Source: an uncultured Phascolarctobacterium sp. (GTDB lineage: Bacteria; Bacillota; Negativicutes; Acidaminococcales; Acidaminococcaceae). Taken from it: a stretch of DNA of 19,984 bases. The notes under the pieces are model-generated. The model was given only the letters and a program-made list of their open reading frames with translations. It did not search any database and had not been told where the DNA came from. Below, piece by piece: positions 1 through 4,401 of this stretch (positions are counted from its first letter, which is position 1; every line of letters begins with the position of its first letter). Made by a program: the position numbers and the translations under genes. The stretch spans positions 1 through 19,984 of the forward strand of contig CAJLLL010000037.1 in NCBI GenBank assembly GCA_905207485.1, read 5' to 3'.

Positions 1-581
1 AAGTTCTTGGCGTGCATCTGGCAGGCGAAGGCGTGCTGCGCGATGTTATCTTCCTGGCAGCGGCAGGTCTTTCGCTTAAACTTACCAGCAAAGAAGTGCG
101 TGAAGCCAATCAGTTTGGCTGGGACCCGATTTTAGAAGTTGGCAAACTGTTCTTCGGCATTTTTGTTACCATCGTGCCGGTGCTTGAAATGCTGCGCGCA
201 GGGCTTGACGGCGCTTTTGCACCTGTGGTTGCGCTTGTAACAAATCCGGACGGCAGCGCCAATAACGCCATGTATTTCTGGATGACGGGCGCGCTTTCCA
301 GTTTCCTTGATAATGCTCCGACCTATCTTGCCTTCTTTAACCTGGCAGGCGGCGAGGCTCAGGTTCTGATGACCGAAGGCGCCAAAACCTTAATGGCAAT
401 TTCCATGGGCGCGGTATTTATGGGCGCCAACAGCTATATCGGCAATGCGCCGAACTTTATGGTGCTTTCCATTGTACAGGAACGCGGGCTGAAAATGCCG
501 AGCTTCTTTGGTTACCTTGTATGGTCCGGCTGCATTTTAATCCCGACATTTTTGCTGTTAACCTGGCTGTATCTTTTATAA
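1..581 (+). CDS. CitMHS-like / sodium:proton antiporter-type membrane transporter, C-terminal part
   Basis: Only the last roughly 190 residues are present. The frame is open to the left edge (first full codon at position 3), so the GTG at 12 is not a real start. What remains is strongly hydrophobic with about five membrane segments and ends LLLTWLYLL just before TAA. The segment SSFLDNAPTYLAFFNLAGGE and the later GANSYIGNAPNFMV form the repeated N-A-P signature of the ion-transporter superfamily members annotated as putative citrate transport (CitMHS_2) or sodium:proton antiporters. The expected role is inner-membrane secondary transport of a carboxylate or Na+/H+. The substrate cannot be read from the sequence. 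A perfect terminator lies 22 nt after the stop, so this gene ends its transcription unit. Family assignment is from memory of the motif; substrate is open. Confidence 0.72.
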   Translation, partial: VLGVHLAGEGVLRDVIFLAAAGLSLKLTSKEVREANQFGWDPILEVGKLFFGIFVTIVPVLEMLRAGLDGAFAPVVALVTNPDGSANNAMYFWMTGALSSFLDNAPTYLAFFNLAGGEAQVLMTEGAKTLMAISMGAVFMGANSYIGNAPNFMVLSIVQERGLKMPSFFGYLVWSGCILIPTFLLLTWLYLL

Positions 582-602
582 AACAGCTTTTTAAAACGTG
601 GC

Positions 603-642
603 AAACTGCATTGCAAAGGTCAGCTTTTGCAATGCAGTTTTT
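603..642 (+). terminator. Rho-independent terminator of the antiporter gene
   Basis: Perfect 15-bp stem: AAACTGCATTGCAAA (603-617) and TTTGCAATGCAGTTT (626-640), 8-nt loop, running into a T tract at 638-642. It lies between the antiporter stop and the next gene's ribosome binding site, so the two genes are probably separate units. Confidence 0.9.
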
Positions 643-693
643 GTCTGCTGCAAAAATTATTGTTTATGTAGTTTAAATAAAGGAGTTAAAGTT

Positions 694-1575
694 TTGTCAT
701 TCAGAAGCGGCGTAATTTTAATTTTATTATCGGCAGCAGCCTGGGGACTGGGCGGCGTCTGCGGCCAATATCTGTACCAGTACCACAGCGTAACGGCAAC
801 GTGGCTTATTGCGGTGCGGCAGGTGCTGGCAGGGCTGATATTTTTAGGCTGGCTGGTTTTGCGCGGTGAAAATATCTTCCGCATTTTTGCGGATAAACGC
901 GATGCCAAAGACCAGCTGGCATTTACTTTTCTGGGGCTTTTAGGCGCGCAATTTGGCTTTTATTACACCATTTCGCTGTGCAACGCGGCAACGGCAACCG
1001 TGCTGCAATATACGTCGCCGGTGTTTGTAATGCTGTGGATGAGTTTTAAAAGCCGCCGCCTGCCGGAAGGGCGCGAGTTTTTAGGCATTATTTTTGCACT
1101 TGTGGGCGTATTTTTAATTTCTACCCACGGCGATATAAATAATGTCGTGCTTTCGCCGCTGGCGCTTGCAATAGGCATCATATCGGCAATATCGCTGGCG
1201 TTTTATACGGTGCAGCCCATGCGGCTTTTATCTAAATACAGCACTACGCTTGTGGTGGGTTGGGGGCAGCTTTTATCGGGCATGCTGCTGTGCATGTTTG
1301 TAAACCCGTTTGCACCGACCGGCAGCTGGGACATGCCTGCGCTTATTGCGTTTGCCTACCTTGTTATCGGCGCGACTGTGCTCAGCTATTCCCTGTTTCT
1401 GGTAGGGCTGAAAGTTGTAGGCTCCACAAAGGCAAGCCTTATAAGCTGCGCAGAACCGCTGGCTTCAATTATTGCCGTAGTATTATGGCTTAAAACGCCG
1501 CTTACGCTGATGGATTTAATAGGCATGGCATGCATAATTATTACCGTTGTACTACTGTCAATACCAAAAAAATAA
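694..1575 (+). CDS. EamA/DMT-superfamily permease
   Basis: A 293-residue protein, the usual length for a two-repeat EamA (drug/metabolite transporter) permease with ten membrane helices. The N-terminal repeat begins RSGVILILLSAAAWGLGGV, and the second repeat follows around residue 145 (LSPLALAIGIISAISLAFYT). Late in the protein, GSTKASLISCAEPLASIIAV is the typical EamA motif (A-S-x-I-x-x-x-E-P) of helix 9. I chose the TTG at 694 because AAGGAG (680-685) sits 8 nt upstream. The frame runs open back to 598, but that extension would begin inside the preceding gene's terminator hairpin and would add a polar Cys-rich stretch. EamA members export or import amino acids, nucleosides or other small metabolites across the inner membrane; the substrate cannot be inferred. 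No clear promoter or terminator was seen for it. Confidence 0.88.
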   Translation: MSFRSGVILILLSAAAWGLGGVCGQYLYQYHSVTATWLIAVRQVLAGLIFLGWLVLRGENIFRIFADKRDAKDQLAFTFLGLLGAQFGFYYTISLCNAATATVLQYTSPVFVMLWMSFKSRRLPEGREFLGIIFALVGVFLISTHGDINNVVLSPLALAIGIISAISLAFYTVQPMRLLSKYSTTLVVGWGQLLSGMLLCMFVNPFAPTGSWDMPALIAFAYLVIGATVLSYSLFLVGLKVVGSTKASLISCAEPLASIIAVVLWLKTPLTLMDLIGMACIIITVVLLSIPKK

Positions 1576-1612
1576 TTTTGGGAACAAATTTATAAATTAT
1601 TTAATTTAAGCA

Positions 1613-1641
1613 TTGCCGAAAGACAAATATTAGGGTATAAT
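1613..1641 (+). promoter_or_regulatory. Promoter of the XRE regulator gene
   Basis: TTGCCG (1613-1618), 17-nt spacer, TATAAT (1636-1641). The start codon follows about 100 nt downstream, leaving an AT-rich leader of about 95 nt with no obvious structure. Confidence 0.7.
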
Positions 1642-1743
1642 ATATTAAACTATAAAAATTGGACTTTTGCCAAAATTTAAACCATATGTTTATTCTTATT
1701 AAGCAGCAGGTTCGTGTCGGATTAAAAAAAAGGAGTTGGGAAT

Positions 1744-2139
1744 ATGGATATTAACTATAAAGCAATCGGAGTAAGAATTAAAGCTGCACGTGCACGTAAG
1801 GGCGTAACACAAGGTTATATCGCCAATCTCATCGGCCTTTCCACCCCTCATATCAGCAACATTGAAACCGGCAATACCAAACTGGGCCTGCCGACCATCA
1901 TCCATCTGGCAAATGTGCTTGATGTATCTGTTGATGAGCTTTTGTGCGATAACATTAAACGCAGCGAAAAAATCTTCCAGAATGAACTGGCTGATTTGCT
2001 GAAAGACTGCAATGCGCAGGAACTGCATTTTATTACCGAACTTATTAAAGTTGTTAAAAAGAACGGCTATGCCGGTGAACCTAAACGCCGCGGCCGCAAA
2101 CCTAAAAAACTGGCAGAAGCCGAAAAAGCTGACGAATAA
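1744..2139 (+). CDS. XRE-family helix-turn-helix regulator with AT-hook-like tail
   Basis: A 131-residue protein. Residues about 7-66 form a Cro/C1-type HTH domain: RIKAARARKGVTQGYIANLI, then STPHISNIETGNTKL as the recognition helix and turn, then LANVLDVSVDELL. A helical segment follows (residues 70-105, NELADLLKDC...LHFITELIKVVKK). The tail is very basic, PKRRGRKPKK, resembling an AT-hook (R-G-R-x-P), which would add minor-groove binding. AAGGAG at 1730-1735 with an 8-nt spacer fixes the ATG. It is a cytoplasmic DNA-binding protein with no ligand domain visible. It stands alone between a permease and a tRNA gene, so its targets cannot be deduced; a housekeeping regulator of the SinR/Xre-like group is possible. 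Confidence 0.9.
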   Translation: MDINYKAIGVRIKAARARKGVTQGYIANLIGLSTPHISNIETGNTKLGLPTIIHLANVLDVSVDELLCDNIKRSEKIFQNELADLLKDCNAQELHFITELIKVVKKNGYAGEPKRRGRKPKKLAEAEKADE

Positions 2140-2153
2140 TGCAAATCTGGCAC

Positions 2154-2183
2154 TTGCCAAACAAGCTGCTTTTGTATTATAAT
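2154..2183 (+). promoter_or_regulatory. tRNA-Thr promoter
   Basis: TTGCCA (2154-2159), 18-nt spacer, TATAAT (2178-2183), ending 11 nt before the tRNA 5' end. It begins 14 nt after the XRE stop, and there is no terminator between the two genes, so read-through is also possible. Confidence 0.8.
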
Positions 2184-2194
2184 ATTGCCGTTAA

Positions 2195-2270
2195 GCCACA
2201 ATAGCTCAGTTGGTAGAGCATCTCATTCGTAATGAGAGGGTCGCAGGTTCGAGTCCTGTTTGTGGCTCCA
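2195..2270 (+). tRNA. tRNA-Thr (anticodon CGT)
   Basis: A 76-nt cloverleaf with encoded CCA. The acceptor stem is GCCACAA (2195-2201) with TTGTGGC (2260-2266), then T and CCA (2268-2270). The anticodon stem is TCTCA/TGAGA with loop TTCGTAA, giving anticodon CGT at 2228-2230, which reads ACG (Thr). The T arm is GCAGG-TTCGAGT-CCTGT. G1-C72 and C2-G71, known threonine identity pairs, are present. Its own promoter is upstream and a terminator starts 10 nt downstream. Confidence 0.97.
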
Positions 2271-2280
2271 ATAAAAAAGT

Positions 2281-2312
2281 AAGCCGTGGTGCATATCCGC
2301 GGCTTTTTTTAT
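2281..2312 (+). terminator. Terminator of the tRNA-Thr unit
   Basis: AAGCCGTGG (2281-2289) pairs with CCGCGGCTT (2297-2305) with one G-U, 7-nt loop, followed by a run of seven T. The next 136 nt, to the usp promoter, hold nothing I can identify. Confidence 0.88.
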
Positions 2313-2448
2313 TTTAAAAAATATGCAGGCCGGTGGGTGCAGCGGTTGCTGTATTAATTACTAATGGCAATAAGAAATTAAAATAAAAAATACATTAATT
2401 TTAATAATTATTGTCATGGATTTTGCTTGAAATTGGCATTGCAGTTTT

Positions 2449-2477
2449 TTGACAAAAATGTGAAATCATGCTACATT
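2449..2477 (+). promoter_or_regulatory. usp promoter
   Basis: A consensus TTGACA (2449-2454), 17-nt spacer and TACATT (2472-2477). Transcription would begin near 2484, directly at a perfect hairpin in the leader. Confidence 0.75.
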
Positions 2478-2485
2478 ATAGGTGA

Positions 2486-2505
2486 AAACCGGAAATATCC
2501 GGTTT
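2486..2505 (+). promoter_or_regulatory. 5' leader hairpin of usp mRNA
   Basis: AAACCGGA (2486-2493), loop AATA, TCCGGTTT (2498-2505): a perfect 8-bp stem at the predicted 5' end of the usp transcript. There is no T tract after it, so it is not a terminator. It may protect the 5' end from decay or serve as a dyad operator; which one cannot be told. Confidence 0.6.
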
Positions 2506-2543
2506 GGGGATTTTAGGCTTCGCTTTAAAAGGAGGCGTTTGTT

Positions 2544-2978
2544 ATGAAAAAGATTTTTGTTGCAATTGACGGCAGTGAGCATGCATGGAAAGCTTTGGAT
2601 TATGCGGCCGAACTTGCTAAGGGAATGAACTGCACTCTGTTTGTTTATACGGCGCTTAAACCCAGCGACAGCGGCGCTTTGCTTGCTATGTACGATATGG
2701 TTGACCCGCTTCTGGCGACGGAAGTTTCCGGGCTTGACGATTTGGGCGACAAACTTTTGGCACAGGCTAAAGACCGTTTGGACGCTTCTATTGAAGCAGA
2801 ATATAAATATGAAGTTGGCTATCCGCCGGAAATGATTTTGGCTGCTGCCGAAAAAAGCGGCGCAGATACCATTGTAATGGGTTCGCGCGGACTTTCCGGC
2901 ATTAAAGAACTGCTGCTTGGCAGCGTCAGCAACCACGTTGTGCATTATGCCAAAGTACCGGTTGTAATTGTTAAATAA
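2544..2978 (+). CDS. Universal stress protein, UspA family
   Basis: A 144-residue single-domain UspA protein, the normal length. The N-terminus KKIFVAIDGSEHAWKALDYA is the classical first strand and helix with the V-A-x-D-G-S motif. The C-terminus has the ATP-binding signature G-x2-G-x9-G-S (GSRG, nine residues, GS) followed by VVHYAKVPVVIVK. This points to the ATP-binding, dimeric subgroup (MJ0577-like). Such proteins are cytoplasmic and linked to survival under starvation, oxidative or other stress; their biochemical action is not well defined. AAGGAGG at 2529-2535 with an 8-nt spacer supports the ATG. The gene is monocistronic with its own promoter. Downstream it faces the convergent small-RNA/toxin locus without a dedicated terminator before the shared hairpin at 3062-3093. 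Confidence 0.95.
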   Translation: MKKIFVAIDGSEHAWKALDYAAELAKGMNCTLFVYTALKPSDSGALLAMYDMVDPLLATEVSGLDDLGDKLLAQAKDRLDASIEAEYKYEVGYPPEMILAAAEKSGADTIVMGSRGLSGIKELLLGSVSNHVVHYAKVPVVIVK

Positions 2979-2985
2979 TTCAGGT

Positions 2986-3014
2986 TTGCGTTTATTAAAA
3001 CGCTGTGTTATAAT
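2986..3014 (+). promoter_or_regulatory. Promoter of the antitoxin-like small RNA
   Basis: TTGCGT (2986-2991), 17-nt spacer, perfect TATAAT (3009-3014). It begins 7 nt after the usp stop. The predicted start is near 3021. No ORF with a ribosome binding site follows before the hairpin at 3062. Confidence 0.8.
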
Positions 3015-3020
3015 AAAGCC

Positions 3021-3093
3021 ACAAAAAGCTAGTGCAGCCTCATTAAACATGGCGCACAAACAAAAAACCGGGAGACGCCACTCCCGGTTTTTT
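3021..3093 (+). ncRNA. Candidate antisense antitoxin RNA (type I toxin-antitoxin)
   Basis: A predicted transcript of about 73 nt running from the promoter at 2986-3014 to the terminator at 3062-3093. Positions 3024-3057 are a diverged copy of 3178-3208, the plus-strand face of the toxin start region. Against the toxin mRNA this gives 27 Watson-Crick pairs and 4 G-U pairs (at 3032, 3044, 3051 and 3054) with only a GCC bulge (3037-3039), so every difference from perfect complementarity apart from the bulge is a wobble pair. Its 3' part is also perfectly complementary to the toxin mRNA end because the two transcripts converge on one terminator. In the Fst/par systems the antitoxin RNA pairs with toxin mRNA at direct repeats over the start site and at the shared terminator; the layout here matches. 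Function is inferred. Confidence 0.72.
3062..3093. terminator. Shared bidirectional terminator of toxin mRNA and small RNA
   Basis: A perfect 13-bp stem AAAAAACCGGGAG (3062-3074) and CTCCCGGTTTTTT (3081-3093) with a 6-nt loop. The A run on one side and T run on the other give a U tract in both directions. It lies 19 nt past the toxin stop codon on the minus strand and about 41 nt from the small-RNA start on the plus strand. Confidence 0.92.
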
Positions 3094-3111
3094 AATTTGG
3101 GCTGACCGTGA

Positions 3112-3201
3112 TTACAAATATCTGTCCAGCCACTTGCAAATACAATACGCCACTATACTTGCCATAACAGATACAATAAAAGCTAATGCATCATCAAACA
3201 T
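3112..3201 (-). CDS. Small membrane peptide, candidate type I toxin (Fst/Ldr-like)
   Basis: A 29-residue peptide beginning MFDDALAFIV and ending CKWLDRYL. Residues about 5-22 form one hydrophobic transmembrane helix, followed by a short charged tail with a K-W-L-D motif. This is the layout of Fst, Ldr and related type I toxins, which have one helix and a charged, often W-L-D-containing C-terminus. AAAGGAGG lies just upstream with a 6-nt spacer from GGAGG to ATG, which is a near-perfect ribosome binding site and hard to explain without translation. The promoter (3242-3270) is close to consensus. The expected action is membrane insertion and depolarisation or envelope stress when unrepressed. 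The gene sits between purC's terminator and usp. Homology is judged by eye only; a benign small membrane protein remains possible. Confidence 0.78.
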   Translation of the reverse strand: MFDDALAFIVSVMASIVAYCICKWLDRYL

Positions 3202-3210
3202 AGCACACCT

Positions 3211-3227
3211 CCTTTCCGCCGGAAAGG
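3211..3227 (-). promoter_or_regulatory. Hairpin sequestering part of the toxin Shine-Dalgarno
   Basis: In the toxin mRNA, CCTTTCC and GGAAAGG form a 7-bp stem with a 3-nt GGC loop. The 3' arm is the first half of the AAAGGAGG ribosome binding site, so translation should be damped by the folded leader. Fst mRNA has a comparable 5' stem-loop that limits ribosome binding. Confidence 0.7.
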
Positions 3228-3241
3228 GTCACGGCTTTTCC

Positions 3242-3270
3242 ATTATGCCCGAAAAATATCTTTCTGTCAA
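3242..3270 (-). promoter_or_regulatory. Toxin mRNA promoter
   Basis: On the minus strand: perfect TTGACA (3270-3265), 17-nt spacer, CATAAT (3247-3242). Transcription is predicted to start near 3235, about 33 nt before the toxin ATG. Confidence 0.85.
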
Positions 3271-3310
3271 TATAATTATGTTATTGCAATAGTTGATGCA
3301 TGGGCATACA

Positions 3311-3360
3311 AAAAACAGCAGCCGCCGTAAGGAGCAAATCCTTCGGCAACTGCTGCTTTT
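3311..3360 (-). terminator. purC terminator
   Basis: On the minus strand GCAGCAG (3356-3350) pairs with CTGCTGT (3321-3315). Inner pairs GCCG/CGGC and AGGA/TCCT fall around small bulges, and a T run follows (3315-3310 side). It begins 22 nt after the purC stop and keeps purC transcription out of the toxin gene. Confidence 0.82.
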
Positions 3361-3381
3361 ATTATTTTACGCTGTTAATTT

Positions 3382-4092
3382 TTATTTTGCTTCACCGGTC
3401 AGGCGGCGGATAATTTCATGGTAGGCTTCTTCAACACCGCCCATGTCGCGGCGGAAGCGGTCTTTATCCAGTTTTTCGTTGGTGTCCCAGTCCCACAGGC
3501 GGCTGGTATCAGGGGTAATTTCGTCGGCAAGAATGATATTGCCTTCGCTGTCAACGCCGTATTCGGTTTTAAAATCAATCAGGCGTACTTTGCGCTGTGC
3601 TAAAAAGTCTTTCAAGACAGCATTGATTTTGAGTGCCATTTCACGGATAGCTGCAATCTGTTCATCGGTTGCAAAACCGAAAGCTGCGCCGTAATCAGGG
3701 CTGATCATGGGGTCGTCAAGTTCATCGCTTTTATAGTAGAACTCAACCAGCGGGCGGTGCAGTACATAGCCTTCTTCCACGCCCATTTTTTTGGCAAGGC
3801 TGCCGGCAGCGATATTGCGGCATACAACTTCTACAGGGATGATTTTTACTTTTTTGCAGAGCTGTTCGCGGTCGCTGAGTTTTTTGATGAAGTGGTGCTG
3901 AATGCCGTTTTTGCCAAGTAAATCGAAGAAAAAGGTTGTAATGGTGTTGTTCATAATGCCTTTATCAACGATAGTGCCTTTTTTGGCGCCGTTTAAAGCA
4001 GTGGCGTCATCCTTATAGTAAATTACTACTTCGTTGGGGTCTGCGGTTGCAAATACTTTTTTTGCTTTGCCTTCGTATAACATTTCGGCCAT
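3382..4092 (-). CDS. purC: Phosphoribosylaminoimidazole-succinocarboxamide synthase (SAICAR synthetase)
   Basis: A 236-residue protein of standard bacterial PurC length. It joins CAIR and aspartate with ATP to make SAICAR in de novo purine synthesis, in the cytoplasm. Family marks visible are LYEGKAKKVF near the N-terminus (ATP-binding glycine/lysine region), IIPVEVVCRNIAAGS around residues 85-99 (first PurC signature), LIDFKTEYG around residue 172 (second signature) and ADEITPDTSRLWD (residues about 189-201). AGAGG lies 9 nt before ATG. It has its own promoter (4172-4200), leader hairpin and terminator, so it is a monocistronic purine gene rather than part of a pur operon in this window. Confidence 0.97.
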   Translation of the reverse strand: MAEMLYEGKAKKVFATADPNEVVIYYKDDATALNGAKKGTIVDKGIMNNTITTFFFDLLGKNGIQHHFIKKLSDREQLCKKVKIIPVEVVCRNIAAGSLAKKMGVEEGYVLHRPLVEFYYKSDELDDPMISPDYGAAFGFATDEQIAAIREMALKINAVLKDFLAQRKVRLIDFKTEYGVDSEGNIILADEITPDTSRLWDWDTNEKLDKDRFRRDMGGVEEAYHEIIRRLTGEAK

Positions 4093-4121
4093 GTGTTAAA
4101 ACCTCTTTCTTTTATAAAGTA

Positions 4122-4143
4122 ATGCCCGTATTATAACGGGCAT
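4122..4143 (-). promoter_or_regulatory. Leader hairpin / palindrome upstream of purC
   Basis: ATGCCCGT (4122-4129) and ACGGGCAT (4136-4143) form a perfect 8-bp dyad whose 6-nt centre reads TATAAT on the minus strand. It lies in the predicted purC leader, about 30-50 nt from the start codon. It lacks a T tract, so it is not a terminator. It could be an operator, an RNA element, or the centre could act as a second -10 box, although no good -35 box lies 17 nt away. Confidence 0.6.
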
Positions 4144-4171
4144 CCTGTTTAAGCGTGTTTTTAATGTAAAT

Positions 4172-4200
4172 ATTTTAGAACTTTTAAAAAGGCTTGTCAA
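4172..4200 (-). promoter_or_regulatory. purC promoter
   Basis: Minus strand TTGACA (4200-4195), 17-nt spacer, TAAAAT (4177-4172). This gives a leader of about 73 nt. Confidence 0.8.
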
Positions 4201-4280
4201 CAATTTTCAGGCAAAAATGTCTAATGTATACAGCACATATTCCACTAAATTTTCAGAAAATAACAACATTTTTCAAACTA

Positions 4281-4310
4281 CTTTACAAATAGTGTAAAGC
4301 GAATTATAAT
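4281..4310 (+). promoter_or_regulatory. glnN promoter with overlapping dyad operator
   Basis: TTTACA (4282-4287), 17-nt spacer, TATAAT (4305-4310). A perfect dyad CTTTACA (4281-4287) - AATAG - TGTAAAG (4293-4299) covers the -35 box and half the spacer, a good position for a repressor. Its half-site order is opposite to the Bacillus GlnR/TnrA box (TGTnA...TnACA), so I do not name the regulator. Confidence 0.75.
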
Positions 4311-4319
4311 TACAGCATA

Positions 4320-4369
4320 AGCAACGACGAAGTTGTGGAAGTCATTCCGCTTCGCACGTTGCTTTTTTT
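4320..4369 (+). promoter_or_regulatory. Leader terminator / candidate attenuator before glnN
   Basis: AGCAACG (4320-4326) pairs with CGTTGCT (4357-4363). Inner stems are CGAAG/CTTCG and GGAA-GTCA-TTCC, and seven T follow: a full intrinsic terminator between promoter and ribosome binding site. A competing hairpin GCAAC (4321-4325) - GACGAA - GTTGT (4332-4336) uses the same 5' arm, so the two folds exclude each other, as in an attenuation switch. The hexaloop recalls ANTAR-protein targets, but its first base is G rather than A. Regulator unknown. Confidence 0.65.
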
Positions 4370-4401
4370 ATTTTGTTTTTTGTTTTATGGGGGGACTAAA
4401 A

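Noticed and set aside
2466..3059. A 197-codon minus-strand frame across usp, starting MCAMFNEAALAF
   Set aside because: It overlaps usp antisense. Its toxin-like first residues come from the diverged toxin-start copy in the antitoxin RNA, and there is no ribosome binding site, so it is not a second toxin.
4281..4299. GlnR/TnrA box at the glnN promoter
   Set aside because: The dyad's half-sites are in the opposite order to the TGTnA-N7-TnACA consensus, so I report it only as an unnamed operator candidate.
4333..4401. N-terminal extension of glnN (MWKSFRFARCFFYF...)
   Set aside because: It lies inside the leader terminator, has no ribosome binding site, and GSIII proteins align from the ATG at 4402.
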